Below, piece by piece: positions 51,255-60,472 of a stretch of 64,000 nt of DNA. Within the stretch, counting starts at the first letter, position 1, and each line of letters starts with the position of its first letter. Under the pieces are notes generated by a model. That model had not been told where the DNA came from and ran no database searches. It saw only the letters and a program-made list of their open reading frames with translations. Made by a program: the position numbers and the translations under genes. The stretch spans positions 4,836,001 to 4,900,000 of the forward strand of contig NZ_VFPQ01000001.1 in NCBI RefSeq assembly GCF_006716785.1, written 5' to 3'. The DNA is from Thermopolyspora flexuosa (GTDB lineage: Bacteria; Actinomycetota; Actinomycetes; Streptosporangiales; Streptosporangiaceae).

Positions 51255-52532
51255 TCAGCGGTCCTCCGGACGGGCCGGGGTCCGGGCGCGGAACAGGTCG
51301 TTCTCCGGCAGCCGCTCGGCGTGCTCGCCGGGCCGCTCGTCACGGTCGTCCCGCTCGGGGTAGCCGCCGTTCGGGATGTGGTGCTCGGCGGCCGGGCCGG
51401 CGTGGCCGAACCGACCGTCGTGCGGCTCGGGCCCGTACTCGGGCACGGCCTCGCCGCCGGGGCCGTGGTCACGGCCGCCCTCGTGGCCGGGCTCGTGCGG
51501 GTACTCCTGCCGGTAGTCGTGCGCGTGCTCGCGGACCGGCTCGTCGTCGCGCGGCTCCTCGGCGGCGGGCGGCTCGGCGTCGTCACGCGGCTCGTCGGCA
51601 CGGGCCTCGTCCGGCTCGCCGTACCGGTCCTCCTCGGCGGAACGGTCCGGGGACGGCTCGAGGCCGGGCTCGATCACCTCGGTGCTGATCTGGGGCGGCG
51701 GGGGCACCACGGACGCCTCGTCGAGGATCGGCCCGGCGAGGTGCTCCTTGTGCAGCAGGTCGCCGAGCACCGTGCTGATCTCGTTGAGCCGCCGCATCAC
51801 CTCGGCGTGGGTGTCGGTCAGGTACGTCACGCGGCGGCCGGTGTGCTCGTCGAGCCGGGCGGCGCGCTGCTGGGCCGAGGTGAGGATCGCCTCGGCGCGG
51901 GCGGTGGCCTCGCGCACCGTCGCCTCCGCCTGGGCGTTCGCCGCGTTCACCGTGGCGGTGGCGCGGGCCTGCGCGTCGGCGAGCATGCGTTCGGCCTCGG
52001 CGCGGGCCTCGCTGCGGGCCGCCTCGGCCTCGGCCTGGGCGGTCGCGAGCTTCTCCTCGGCCTCGGCGTCGGCCTGCGCGAGCAGCCGCTCCGCGGTGGC
52101 GGTGGCCTCGGCGACCCGCCGCTCCGCCTCGGCGTGGGCCGCGGACACCATCGCCTGGGCCTGCTCCTGGGTGGTGGTGAGCAGCCGCTGGGCCTCGGCC
52201 GACGCCCGCTCCCGGAGCTGGTTCGCCTCCTGCTCGGCGGCCTGCCGCTTCGCCGCGGCCTCCTCCTCGCCGAGTTTGAGGATCGTGCTGAGCCGCTGGC
52301 CGAGCTCGTCGTAGTCCTGCGGGGCCTCGGCGAGGCGGCGGCGCGCCTCGGCGAGCTCGATCCTGCTCTGCTCGGCCTGCTCCAGCGTGCGCGCGAGCCG
52401 CTCCTCCAGGTCGCGGATCTGGTTGCGCAGCCGGTTGATGTAGTCGTGCACCTGGCGGCGGCTGTAGCCGCGCATCACGACTTCGAAGTTCTCTTCGCTC
52501 ATGAGGTCGGAGAAGCTGTCGCTGTTCGTCAT
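51255..52532 (-). CDS. DivIVA-domain coiled-coil protein (FilP/Scy-like)
   Basis: A 425-residue protein. The N-terminus has the DivIVA motif EENFEVVMRGYSRRQVHDYINRL; residues ~35-285 are one long coiled coil of Ala/Glu/Arg/Gln heptads (for example AEAEEKLATAQAEAEAARSEA); the last ~130 residues are disordered and rich in Asp, Glu, Pro, His and Arg. This resembles DivIVA, FilP and Scy proteins that mark hyphal tips and organise polar growth in mycelial actinobacteria. ATG at 52532 starts MTNSDSF directly before the motif. It is divergent from gamma-carbonic anhydrase. Confidence 0.9.
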   Translation of the reverse strand: MTNSDSFSDLMSEENFEVVMRGYSRRQVHDYINRLRNQIRDLEERLARTLEQAEQSRIELAEARRRLAEAPQDYDELGQRLSTILKLGEEEAAAKRQAAEQEANQLRERASAEAQRLLTTTQEQAQAMVSAAHAEAERRVAEATATAERLLAQADAEAEEKLATAQAEAEAARSEARAEAERMLADAQARATATVNAANAQAEATVREATARAEAILTSAQQRAARLDEHTGRRVTYLTDTHAEVMRRLNEISTVLGDLLHKEHLAGPILDEASVVPPPPQISTEVIEPGLEPSPDRSAEEDRYGEPDEARADEPRDDAEPPAAEEPRDDEPVREHAHDYRQEYPHEPGHEGGRDHGPGGEAVPEYGPEPHDGRFGHAGPAAEHHIPNGGYPERDDRDERPGEHAERLPENDLFRARTPARPEDR

Positions 52533-52705
52533 CGCATGCCCTGCCGTGGATGGGGGATATCGCCGGGGATCGGCGGCACGTAGGAGACGACTTTCCTGCC
52601 AATCCCGCGCGTCACGCAACCCGAACCGCCGTCCTGGCCGGCAAATGCCGCACGCGCCATCGCGCCCGTGCCCCCTCGATGGGATCGCGCTGATCGGATG
52701 GGAAT

Positions 52706-53257
52706 ATGGAGACCGTGAGTTACATCGCCGCGCTGGACGACGCCGAGCCCGAGATCCATCCCGAGGCCTTCGTGGCCCACGGTGCCGTGATCGTCGGGGG
52801 CGTACGGCTCGGCCGCGCCACCAGCGTATGGTACGGCGCGGTCCTGCGGGGCGACGGCGAGCGCATCGAGGTCGCCGAGGAGTGCAACATCCAGGACCTG
52901 TGCTGCCTGCACGCCGACCCGGGCGAGCCGGCGATCCTGGAGCCCCGGGTGAGCCTCGGCCACAAGGCGATGGTGCACGGCGCGTACGTGGAGACCGGCG
53001 CGCTCATCGGCATCGGCGCGATCGTGCTCGGCCGGGCGCGGATCGGCGCGGGCTCGCTGGTCGCCGCGGGCGCGGTGGTGCCGCCGGGCACGCGGGTCCC
53101 GCCGGGCGTGCTCGTCGCCGGGGTGCCGGGCCGGGTGATCCGCGAGCTCACCGACGCCGACCGGGCGTCCTTCGCCCACACCCCGGACACCTATCAGGCG
53201 CACGCCGAGCGGCACCGCAAGGCCCGGCGGATCGGGCCGACCACGCGCCTGCTGTGA
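52706..53257 (+). CDS. gamma-class carbonic anhydrase-like protein (left-handed beta-helix)
   Basis: A 183-residue protein made of hexapeptide repeats: HPEAFVAHGAVIVGGVRLG, TSVWYGAVLRGD, CNIQDLCCLHAD, VSLGHKAMVHGAYV and GALIGIGAIVLGRARIGAGSLVAAGAVV. The three histidines expected for the zinc site are present (CLHAD, LGHKAMVHG). Many paralogues of this family bind metal without strong hydratase activity. ATG at 52706 gives full length; there is no clear ribosome site, so a leaderless or short-leader transcript is possible. Confidence 0.9.
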   Translation: METVSYIAALDDAEPEIHPEAFVAHGAVIVGGVRLGRATSVWYGAVLRGDGERIEVAEECNIQDLCCLHADPGEPAILEPRVSLGHKAMVHGAYVETGALIGIGAIVLGRARIGAGSLVAAGAVVPPGTRVPPGVLVAGVPGRVIRELTDADRASFAHTPDTYQAHAERHRKARRIGPTTRLL

Positions 53258-53387
53258 AACCCTCATCCCGATGCCGGCCCCGGATGCCGTCCTCGGCGTG
53301 ACCTGAGCGCCTGACGTGGCGGATGGGTGTGCTGCGCGGGTTGTGCGCCCCGTCTCGTGCCGGGACCCCGCAAGTACCATTTCGGAC

Positions 53388-54728
53388 GTGCACTGGGACG
53401 GCTTCGCGGCGATGGAACGCGATGTGCGGGAGATGGCGGCCGACCCACGCTGGGCCGAGCTCCCGCTGCCGTCGCGCGCCCAGGCGATGGCCGACCGGGT
53501 GCTCGTCACCCCCGAGGGCGCCTGCTGGGTGTTCGGCGCGCACGGCCGCTGGTACCGCTACGAGCCCTCCGACGGGGTGTGGCACCTGTCCGCCCCGCCG
53601 GTGCGCCCCGACCTGCGCGCCGCCGCGCGCCCGGCCCGGCCCGCGCCGCGCGTGCCGGTCTCGCTGCTGCCCGCCGCGGCCGACTGCGCCGCCGACCGGG
53701 GCTCCACCCAGGCGTTCGTCGGCCCGGACGTGCCGCGCGAGATCACCGACGGGATCCGCGAGCTCATCAGCACCCTGCGCGACCTGCGGCAGGCGGACTT
53801 CCCGCTGGACGGCGGGCCGTTCTCGGACATCTTCGCCGACGACGTGCCGAGCACGGTCGCGGTGGTGTGGGGCACGATCATGTGGTGCGCCTACGCGCCC
53901 GCCTTCGACGGCAACGAGGCCCTGCTCACCGTGTTCGGCGAGTTCCTCGCCCGGCCGCTGCCCGGCGACGACTGGATCCGCTGGCTGCCCGGCACCCGCC
54001 TCGACGCCCTCGCCGACCTGTACGGCGAGCGGATCGGCTCCGGCGCCCAGGTGGCCGGGCTACGGCTCGCCGGGCTGATGGGCCAGACCGCCAAGGTGCT
54101 GCGCTCGGACGCGCGGTTCCGGCCCCGGGCGGACGCGCTGCTCGCCATGGTCGCCCCGAACCGGCCGTGGCCGCGCGGCGACGTGCGGCGCACCTGGCTC
54201 GCCCGGGTGCCGCCCCACCTCACCGCCGCGGTGATCGGCGAGCACTCCCCCGGCGAGCACTTCCGGCACGTCTTCTACGACCTGGTCGAGTCGCTGTCGT
54301 ACGTCGCCGCGACCGGCGCGGATCCGCGGGCGGTGGCGGCGTCGCTGCTCGCCGCCGACGTGGCCGCGGTCGCCCCGAACGCGGTGGAGTCGATCTACGG
54401 CTGGCTCGACCCGCAGCTGCGCAACACCCTGTACGTGGCGCTCGCCGACCCCCGCCACCCGCTGCGCGGCTGCTGGCCGGACGCGGACGGGCTGCCCGCG
54501 CCGCTGGAGCCGCCGGACCGGAACACCGCGGCGGCGCTGCTCGGCTCCGCGTACGCCACCGGGCTCGCCTGGTGCCGGCTGACCGGCACCCCGCCGCCGC
54601 CCCGCGGCTTCCCGGTCGCCGCCGCGGTCTCCCGCTCGCTGCTGCACCAGCGGGACGATCCGGTCATCGACGACGGGACCCGGCGGGCGGGCGCACAGAC
54701 CACCGCGTCATGGCTCGACCACAACTGA
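53388..54728 (+). CDS. conserved hypothetical actinobacterial protein
   Basis: A 446-residue protein without a recognised domain. An N-terminal ~60-residue piece (VLVTPEGACWVFGAHGRWYRYEPSDGVWHLS) looks like a small beta unit reading a template of Gly/Trp; the rest is helical and Ala/Leu/Arg-rich, with a CW dipeptide region near the C-terminus. GTG at 53388 has no ribosome site, but TACCAT 13 bases upstream could be a -10 box of a leaderless transcript; ATG at 53412 is the alternative. The codon bias is strongly coding. Confidence 0.75.
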   Translation: MHWDGFAAMERDVREMAADPRWAELPLPSRAQAMADRVLVTPEGACWVFGAHGRWYRYEPSDGVWHLSAPPVRPDLRAAARPARPAPRVPVSLLPAAADCAADRGSTQAFVGPDVPREITDGIRELISTLRDLRQADFPLDGGPFSDIFADDVPSTVAVVWGTIMWCAYAPAFDGNEALLTVFGEFLARPLPGDDWIRWLPGTRLDALADLYGERIGSGAQVAGLRLAGLMGQTAKVLRSDARFRPRADALLAMVAPNRPWPRGDVRRTWLARVPPHLTAAVIGEHSPGEHFRHVFYDLVESLSYVAATGADPRAVAASLLAADVAAVAPNAVESIYGWLDPQLRNTLYVALADPRHPLRGCWPDADGLPAPLEPPDRNTAAALLGSAYATGLAWCRLTGTPPPPRGFPVAAAVSRSLLHQRDDPVIDDGTRRAGAQTTASWLDHN

Positions 54729-54968
54729 CTCACGAGTCGCTACAAACCCCACCGATATATTTCTTCCTTACCTTTTCTATATCTTTTCTCAACCTGGCCC
54801 TACCGGCGCGAACCACCGCCCGACCAGGGGTTTCATCGAATTGTGACCTCGGCAAAGCGAAATGACCTAGCCGGGGAGATGAGGAATGGTCCCTATGGGC
54901 CATGTCGCGAAAGACGCGTCGGTCGTAACCTCAAAGAGGGTGTGGGCTGCGGAAGGAAGGACGACGCG

Positions 54969-55130
54969 GTGGGGCACGACAACTTGGATCTGCGGGTCCA
55001 TGACCGTGTCGCGTTGGACGAGATCGCCCTCTACGCGGAGGTGCTCAGCGCCGTCGCCCTGAGCGAGCGGCGGCTCACCACGGAAGAGCTCGACAACGCA
55101 CTCGGCCTCCGGACCTCGGCAGGTCACTGA
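54969..55130 (+). CDS. small conserved actinobacterial protein
   Basis: A 53-residue protein: a short charged lead, then HDRVALDEIALYAEVLSAVA and SERRLTTEELDNALGL, two helices in a pattern common to small actinobacterial proteins of unknown role. GTG at 54969 follows GGAAGG by about 8 bases. The frame is open upstream but that part has poor codon bias. A dyad follows at 55164. Confidence 0.72.
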   Translation: MGHDNLDLRVHDRVALDEIALYAEVLSAVALSERRLTTEELDNALGLRTSAGH

Positions 55131-55163
55131 CGAAGCATCGGCGAAGAGGCATTCGCAACCACG

Positions 55164-55190
55164 GTCCCGGACTCCGCCGGAGTCCGGGAC
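55164..55190 (+). terminator. hairpin terminator
   Basis: A 13-bp perfect inverted repeat with a single central base (55164-55176 with 55178-55190; in practice 11 bp with a 5-base loop) lies 33 bases past the small-protein stop. There is no T-run. Confidence 0.6.
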
Positions 55191-55312
55191 TAGTCATGTC
55201 CGGACCGGTTTCCGGGGACGGACTAGACCGCGACGGCTGGCCCATTCTGCGTGGCCCGTTCGGAGTGCTCCGGACCGGTCCGCGCCCGGCCCCGAGGCGC
55301 GCTCGGCGGCCC

Positions 55313-55594
55313 TCAGGAGCGCACCAGGCGGGCGATGGCGGCCGATGCCTCCTTGATCTTCTCCTCGGCCTCGGGGCCGCCGCCGGCGATCGCCTCGGCG
55401 ACGCAGTGCCGTACATGGTCCTCGAGCAGGCCGAGCGCCACGGCCTGGAGGGCGCGGGTCGCCGCGGCCACCTGGGTGAGAATGTCGATGCAGTAGGCGT
55501 CCTCTTCCACCATGCGGTACAGCCCGCGGACCTGTCCCTCGATGCGGCGCAACCGGGTCAGATAGGACCGTTTATCGGCACTGTAGCCATGCAT
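55313..55594 (-). CDS. csoR: copper-sensing repressor CsoR
   Basis: A 93-residue all-helical DUF156 regulator. The copper ligands are all present: Cys35 (AYCIDIL), His60 and Cys64 (LEDHVRHCV), the Cys-His-Cys triad of CsoR, and RLRRIEGQVRGL supplies the basic DNA face. Binding of Cu(I) releases the operator and allows copper-export genes to be made. No copA or copZ is adjacent, so targets lie elsewhere; the following gene on the plus side is a glycosyltransferase, apparently unrelated. ATG at 55594 is the natural start. Confidence 0.92.
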   Translation of the reverse strand: MHGYSADKRSYLTRLRRIEGQVRGLYRMVEEDAYCIDILTQVAAATRALQAVALGLLEDHVRHCVAEAIAGGGPEAEEKIKEASAAIARLVRS

Positions 55595-55607
55595 GACCTA
55601 ACCGTAC

Positions 55608-56678
55608 TCAAGGGCACAGGTCGTCGAGAACCCGTTCCCACCGGGCGGCGACCGCGGAGGCGGCGTAGCCCGCGGCCGTCTCCAGCGCCCCGGCGGCGAG
55701 CGCGCGCCGCCGCCGCTCGTCGTCGATGAGGGCGAGCATCGCCGCCGCGTACGCCTCGATCTCGCCCTCGCCCTCGGGCACGAGCACCCCGTCCCGGCCG
55801 GAGGTGATGAAGTCCTCCGGCCCGCGCCGGCCCTCGAAGCCGAGCACCGGCACGCCGCAGCCGAGCGCCTCGATCACCGTCATGCCGGGCGTCTCGGCGA
55901 GCGAGGGGATCGCGACGATCGACGCCTTGGCGAACTCGCCCGGCAGGTCGGGGGTGGTGCCCATGAAGAACACGTGGTTGTGCAGGCCCAGCTCGGCGAC
56001 GAGGCCGCGCAGCCGCTTCTCCTCCGAGCCCCCGCCGTACAGGCGCAGCCGCCAGTCGGGACGCTTGTCCGCCACGATGGCGAACGCCCGGATCAGCCGG
56101 TCGAAGCCCTTCACCGGCACCCACCGGCCGCCCGCGGAGACGATCCGGTTGTCGAGCCGGGAGCGCGGCAGCGGGTCGACCGGCAGCGCGTCCGGGATGT
56201 GGTGCACCGGCACCGCCTCGTCGAGGGCGCGCCGCCACTCCTCCCGGGTGCGCTCGGTCGAGGCGACCACGGCCGACAGCCGCGGGTAGTGGCGGCGGAT
56301 CGGGTTCGGCACGGCCGGCCGCGTCCACTCCCGGGCGACGCGGACCATGCCCTTGGGCGCGTGCCGCGCGGCCTGTACGGCGAGCGCGGGCCGGGTGGTG
56401 ACGAGCGCGTCGCAGCGCAGCGCGCGCAGCGCCCGCCACACCTCCACCTCGGCGCGCACGCCGCCGCGCGGCAGCAGCGAGCGCTTACCGGGGCGGTGGT
56501 CGATCAGCCAGCGCAGCCCGACCCGGTCCGGCACCGGGAAGAACGGCTTCTCCCGGGTGCGCCGCACGCTGAGGATCTCGACCTCGTGCCGGAGGGCGAG
56601 CTCGGCGGCGAGGTTGATCACGGCGCGGACGTCGCCGCGCATGTCGTACGCCGACGGGACGAGGAAGCAGATCTTCAC
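55608..56678 (-). CDS. GT4-family glycosyltransferase
   Basis: A 356-residue GT-B glycosyltransferase: KICFLVPSAYDMRGDVRAVINLA at the N-terminus, IVSAGGRWVPVKGFDRLIRAF starting the donor domain, and the EX7E motif in AETPGMTVIEALGCGVPVLGFE. It transfers a sugar from a nucleotide donor to an unknown acceptor, likely a cell-surface glycan. GTG at 56678 overlaps the previous stop as GTGA, so it is translationally coupled to the gene before it. Confidence 0.9.
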   Translation of the reverse strand: MKICFLVPSAYDMRGDVRAVINLAAELALRHEVEILSVRRTREKPFFPVPDRVGLRWLIDHRPGKRSLLPRGGVRAEVEVWRALRALRCDALVTTRPALAVQAARHAPKGMVRVAREWTRPAVPNPIRRHYPRLSAVVASTERTREEWRRALDEAVPVHHIPDALPVDPLPRSRLDNRIVSAGGRWVPVKGFDRLIRAFAIVADKRPDWRLRLYGGGSEEKRLRGLVAELGLHNHVFFMGTTPDLPGEFAKASIVAIPSLAETPGMTVIEALGCGVPVLGFEGRRGPEDFITSGRDGVLVPEGEGEIEAYAAAMLALIDDERRRRALAAGALETAAGYAASAVAARWERVLDDLCP

Positions 56679-57469
56679 CCGCCCACCTCGAGCCGCAACT
56701 CGTCGTCGGCGGTGTAGCAGGGCCGGATCCGGACGCCGTCGACCGTCGTCGCCGGGTAGTGCACCCGGCGGCGGCCGTCCACGTCGTCGATGCGCGCCCC
56801 GAGCGGCAGCGGATCGTCGAGCCCGTCGACGAACAGGAGCGGCTCCCACAGTCCCTCGAAGTCGGGCGCCGCGGCGATCACGTCGCAGAGCGACAGCGCC
56901 GCGTGGAAGCGCACCCCCCGCACCGTGGCGAGCGCGCTCACCGCGACGTCGGGGTCCTCGGGGTGCCGCAGCTCCATGTGCGCGCGGCGGCGCTCGTCGT
57001 CGTCGGCGAACCCGGTGTACGCGAGCAGGCCGGTGACCTCGAACCGGCCCTCGCGAAACCACACCGCCCGCACGTCCGCGACCGGCCGCGCCTCGTCGAT
57101 CTTCAGGGCGAGGTAGCCGGTCTGGGTCCGGTAGGCCCGGTAGGCGAGCTCGCGGCGGCGCAGCGCGTACGCGTCGAGCCGGTCGAGCGAGAAACCGGGA
57201 TCGATGCTCGTCATCCGGGTGCGCGGGCCGTCCTGCTGCAGGTAGGCGTCCCACCGCCCGGGGGTGAGCGCCAGCCGCTCCAGCGCGACCGCCACCTCGG
57301 CGGCCCCGGCCTGCTGCCCGGTCGCCTCCAGCCCCACCCGGCGCTCGGCTCCCGTGCCGCGGTGGCGCAGGACGAGCTCGGCACCGTCGGTGAGCGGCTT
57401 GTCGACCGTCATGCGGAGCGAGAGAACGTCGGCCATGGTGACTTCGGCGTCGGTGACGATCACACGCAT
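56675..57469 (-). CDS. conserved hypothetical protein coupled to a glycosyltransferase
   Basis: A 264-residue protein, predicted beta-rich: an N-terminal unit with LSLRMTVDKPLTDGAELVLRHRG and a second with a TGYLALKIDEARPVADVRAVWF block and FEVTGLLAYTGFADDD, ending RIRPCYTADDELRLEV. Similar beta units accompany CDP-glycerol/teichoic-acid-type glycosyltransferases in actinobacteria, which fits the overlap with the GT4 gene. No catalytic motif seen. ATG at 57469 is the natural start. Confidence 0.7.
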   Translation of the reverse strand: MRVIVTDAEVTMADVLSLRMTVDKPLTDGAELVLRHRGTGAERRVGLEATGQQAGAAEVAVALERLALTPGRWDAYLQQDGPRTRMTSIDPGFSLDRLDAYALRRRELAYRAYRTQTGYLALKIDEARPVADVRAVWFREGRFEVTGLLAYTGFADDDERRRAHMELRHPEDPDVAVSALATVRGVRFHAALSLCDVIAAAPDFEGLWEPLLFVDGLDDPLPLGARIDDVDGRRRVHYPATTVDGVRIRPCYTADDELRLEVGG

Positions 57470-57806
57470 GCCGCCCCCTCCCCGTCAACTCAGCCGTGAC
57501 GTTGAGGTTACCGTGATTTTCCCGTTATGCGAAAGAAGCATGAGGGCGATTTTGACGCGGTGACCACTGGAAATGATCCGCCGCCCGTGTGGCCGTCACC
57601 GCAGACCGGACGCGAATTTTTCTCGGGTACGGCACGGCGTCGCTCACCCGCCGGACACCGGAATCTCGCCCTGGAGACATGCTCCCACACCCGCCCCGGC
57701 GGCGTACGCGGGTCGCGGGATCCGGGCCGCGGGGCCCGCAGGTAGCGTGCCGCGCGGCCCGGCCGTACCCCGTCGACGGCCCGTGCCCGGGCCGGTCCGT
57801 GGCGCG
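57470..57806. other. intergenic region
   Basis: About 340 bases between two minus-strand genes. It carries the promoter region of the hypothetical/GT4 pair (AT-richer at 57500-57545). No gene or RNA seen. Confidence 0.4.
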
Positions 57807-59966
57807 TCAGCCGTCGACGGTGGTCGGCTGCCGCTCGCCCTTCACCGAGCGGACGAGCAGGTCGGCGACGTCCACCACCTCGAGCGACTCCTTCGCCTCG
57901 CCCGCGTTCTTCTTCTCGTTGATCGCGTCGCCGAGCATCACGAGGCAGAACGGGCAGGCCGTGGAGACGGTGTCGGGGTCCGTGGTGAGCGCCTCGTCCA
58001 CCCGCTCGGTGTTGATGCGCTTGCCGATGCGCTCCTCCATCCACATGCGCGCGCCGCCCGCGCCGCAGCAGAAGCCGCGATCCTTGCAGCGGTGCATCTC
58101 CTGCGCCTTGACCCCGGGCACCTTCGCCATGATGTCGCGCGGCTGCGTGTACACCTTGTTGTGCCGCCCGAGGAAGCACGGGTCGTGGTAGGTGATCTTC
58201 TGCTCGATCGGCGTGATCGGGGTGAGCCGGCCCTCCTCGACCAGCCGGGCGAGCAGCTGGGTGTGGTGGATGACCTCGAAGTGCCCGCCGAGCTGCGGGT
58301 ACTCGTTGGCGAGCGTGTTGAAGCAGTGCGGGCAGGTGGCCACGATCTTCTTCACGCCGGCGTCGTTGAGCGTCTCGATGTTCTGCTGCGCGAGCATGGT
58401 GAACAGGAACTCCATGCCGAGCCGCCGGGCCGGGTCGCCGGTGCACGCCTCCATCGGGCCGAGCACGGCGAACTTCACCCCGGCGATGTGCAGCAGCTCC
58501 GCGACCGCCTTCGTGGTCTTCTTCGCCCGGTCCTCCAGGGCACCCGCGCAGCCGACCCAGAACAGGTACTCCACGTCCTCGGGCAGCTTGTCCTCGACGA
58601 CGGTGACCTCGATCGGGTCCACCTCGCGGGAGGCGAGCTCCTCGACCCACTCCAGCCGCTTGTCCTCGGCGAGGCCCCACGGGTTGCCGCGGTTCTCCAG
58701 GTTCTTCAGCATCGTGCCGGCCTCGGACGGGAAGCTCGACTCGATCATCACCTGGTAGCGGCGCATGTCGAGGATGTGGTCGATGTGCTCGATGTCCACC
58801 GGGCACTGCTCGACGCAGGCGCCGCAGTTGGTGCACGACCACAGCACGTCGGGGTGGATCACGCCGTCCTCGCCGACGAGCGGCTTGTCGGCGAGCGCCT
58901 TCACCTCGTCGGGCAGCTTCTCCCGCTCGGCCTCGGTGGCGAGGATGTACGGCGCCATCGCGAAGGCGTGGTCACGCTGGTCGAGGATGAGCATCTTCGG
59001 CGACAGCGGCTTGCCGGTGTTCCACGCCGGGCACTGCGACTGGCAGCGGCCGCACTCGGTGCAGGTGAAGAAGTCGAGGAAGCCCTTCCACGTGGTGTCG
59101 GTGATCTTGCCGCGGCCGAACACGTCGGTGTCGGGGTCGGCCTCCTCGAAGTCGAGGATCTTGCCGTTGCTCCGCATCGGCTGCGCGGCGCCGAGGCCGT
59201 CCGGGCGGCGGGAGAACAGCACGTTGAGCGGCGCGGTGAAGATGTGCATGTGCTTGCTGTTCACCACGATCACCAGGAACACCAGCATCACGCCGAGGTG
59301 CAGCAGCAGGCCGGCGAGCTCCAGCACCTCGTTGGCGCCCTCGCCGAGCGGACGCAGCCAGCCCGCCACGACCTCGGAGGCGAACGCGCCCGACGCGTAC
59401 GGGAAGTTGCCGGTGTTGATCGCGGCGCCCCGGAACAGGAAGAGCGTCCAGAGCACGTTGAAGATCATGAACAGCACGAGCCACGCGCCGCCGAGGTGGG
59501 AGCCGGCGAAGCGGGAGGCGCGGCCGAGGCGCTTGGGCGAGGTGCGGATCCGGATCGCCGCGAAGGTGATGATGCCGAGCAGGCAGGCGACCGCGATGAA
59601 GTCCTGCAGGAAGCCGAGCACCGGCCAGGTGCCGATGATCGGGATGTGGAAGTCCGGGGTGCCGGTGATCGCCCCCTGGATCAGCGCGCCGTACCCCTCC
59701 AGGTAGACGGTGGCGAGGATGAAGAACGCCCACATGACGAAGAAGTGGGCGACGCCCGACGGGGTCCACTTCAGCAGCTTGCGCTGCCCGAAGACCTCGA
59801 CGAGCTGGGTCTTGATCTCCTCGGGCACGTGCGCCTTGGCGTACTCGACGCGCTCCGGGGCGGGTTGACCGCTGGTGGCGAGCCGGTACAGGAAGTGCAC
59901 CCGGCGCGCGGCGAGGGCGACCGCGACCGCGGTCATGACCAGGCCGATGATCGCAATGGCCAGCAC
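57807..59966 (-). CDS. membrane iron-sulfur reductase, HdrD/GlpC-like (Rv0338c type)
   Basis: A 719-residue protein. The N-terminus has about five membrane segments (first at 2-20; others at ~75-95, ~118-140, ~160-180 and ~222-245). Two [4Fe-4S] motifs follow, CTECGRCQSQCP (~300-311) and CTNCGACVEQCP (~375-386). Two CCG domains complete it (CPHCFNTLANEYPQLGG, then CFLGRHN and FCCGAGG). It should take electrons from a cytoplasmic donor and pass them to a membrane quinone; the mycobacterial homologue is essential. GTG at 59966 has GGAGGAG upstream. It is monocistronic. Confidence 0.9.
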   Translation of the reverse strand: MLAIAIIGLVMTAVAVALAARRVHFLYRLATSGQPAPERVEYAKAHVPEEIKTQLVEVFGQRKLLKWTPSGVAHFFVMWAFFILATVYLEGYGALIQGAITGTPDFHIPIIGTWPVLGFLQDFIAVACLLGIITFAAIRIRTSPKRLGRASRFAGSHLGGAWLVLFMIFNVLWTLFLFRGAAINTGNFPYASGAFASEVVAGWLRPLGEGANEVLELAGLLLHLGVMLVFLVIVVNSKHMHIFTAPLNVLFSRRPDGLGAAQPMRSNGKILDFEEADPDTDVFGRGKITDTTWKGFLDFFTCTECGRCQSQCPAWNTGKPLSPKMLILDQRDHAFAMAPYILATEAEREKLPDEVKALADKPLVGEDGVIHPDVLWSCTNCGACVEQCPVDIEHIDHILDMRRYQVMIESSFPSEAGTMLKNLENRGNPWGLAEDKRLEWVEELASREVDPIEVTVVEDKLPEDVEYLFWVGCAGALEDRAKKTTKAVAELLHIAGVKFAVLGPMEACTGDPARRLGMEFLFTMLAQQNIETLNDAGVKKIVATCPHCFNTLANEYPQLGGHFEVIHHTQLLARLVEEGRLTPITPIEQKITYHDPCFLGRHNKVYTQPRDIMAKVPGVKAQEMHRCKDRGFCCGAGGARMWMEERIGKRINTERVDEALTTDPDTVSTACPFCLVMLGDAINEKKNAGEAKESLEVVDVADLLVRSVKGERQPTTVDG

Positions 59967-60472
59967 GGCTCCTCCAAAGGACGGCGCTCCACCCGACCCC
60001 GGGTGTACCGACGAGTAACTTATCTCTCCCCCGACGATACTAGAACAATGCTCTGCGACAAGTCGTGCAGGGGGTATCGATCAATGGAACGACGGCGCGC
60101 CGCGGAGCCGCCCGCCGGTCTCGCGGCGGGTGCGTCGGCGGCGGCCGAGGTGCACGGTTCACGCGCAGGATATACCCCGGCACCACCAAATCGGACACTC
60201 GACGTAAAACACCGACGACGTCCGGTCGTTCCCGCAGGCCGCCCGGGGTGCTCGCCGTCCGCGGTCCCGGCCGCCCGGATCCCGTACGGCACGCGGCGCG
60301 GGCCGTACCCCTACGCCGCGGCGGGCCATGAAGGTGTGCGCGCGCTCCTGCCCCGCATGGCGGACGCCGCGCCGTCCTGTGTATGCGGCATCGGCCGCGA
60401 TTCCCACCCGCGCGGCAAGGGCCGCGCGGTCCCACACCCGCACGGCGAAGGCCGCGCGCGTGCCCGCTTCGC
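59967..60472. other. intergenic region upstream of the Fe-S reductase
   Basis: About 505 bases between two minus-strand genes. Near 60030-60060 are TTGTCG and TATCGT spaced by 16 on the minus strand, a weak candidate promoter for the reductase. Imperfect GC-rich direct repeats of about 25 bases occur at 60408-60465. No gene or RNA identified. Confidence 0.4.

Noticed and set aside
60408-60465. GC-rich direct repeats upstream of the sugar isomerase end as a regulatory array
   Set aside because: The copies are short and imperfect, and lie downstream of one gene and far from the promoter of the next; chance in GC-rich DNA is likely.
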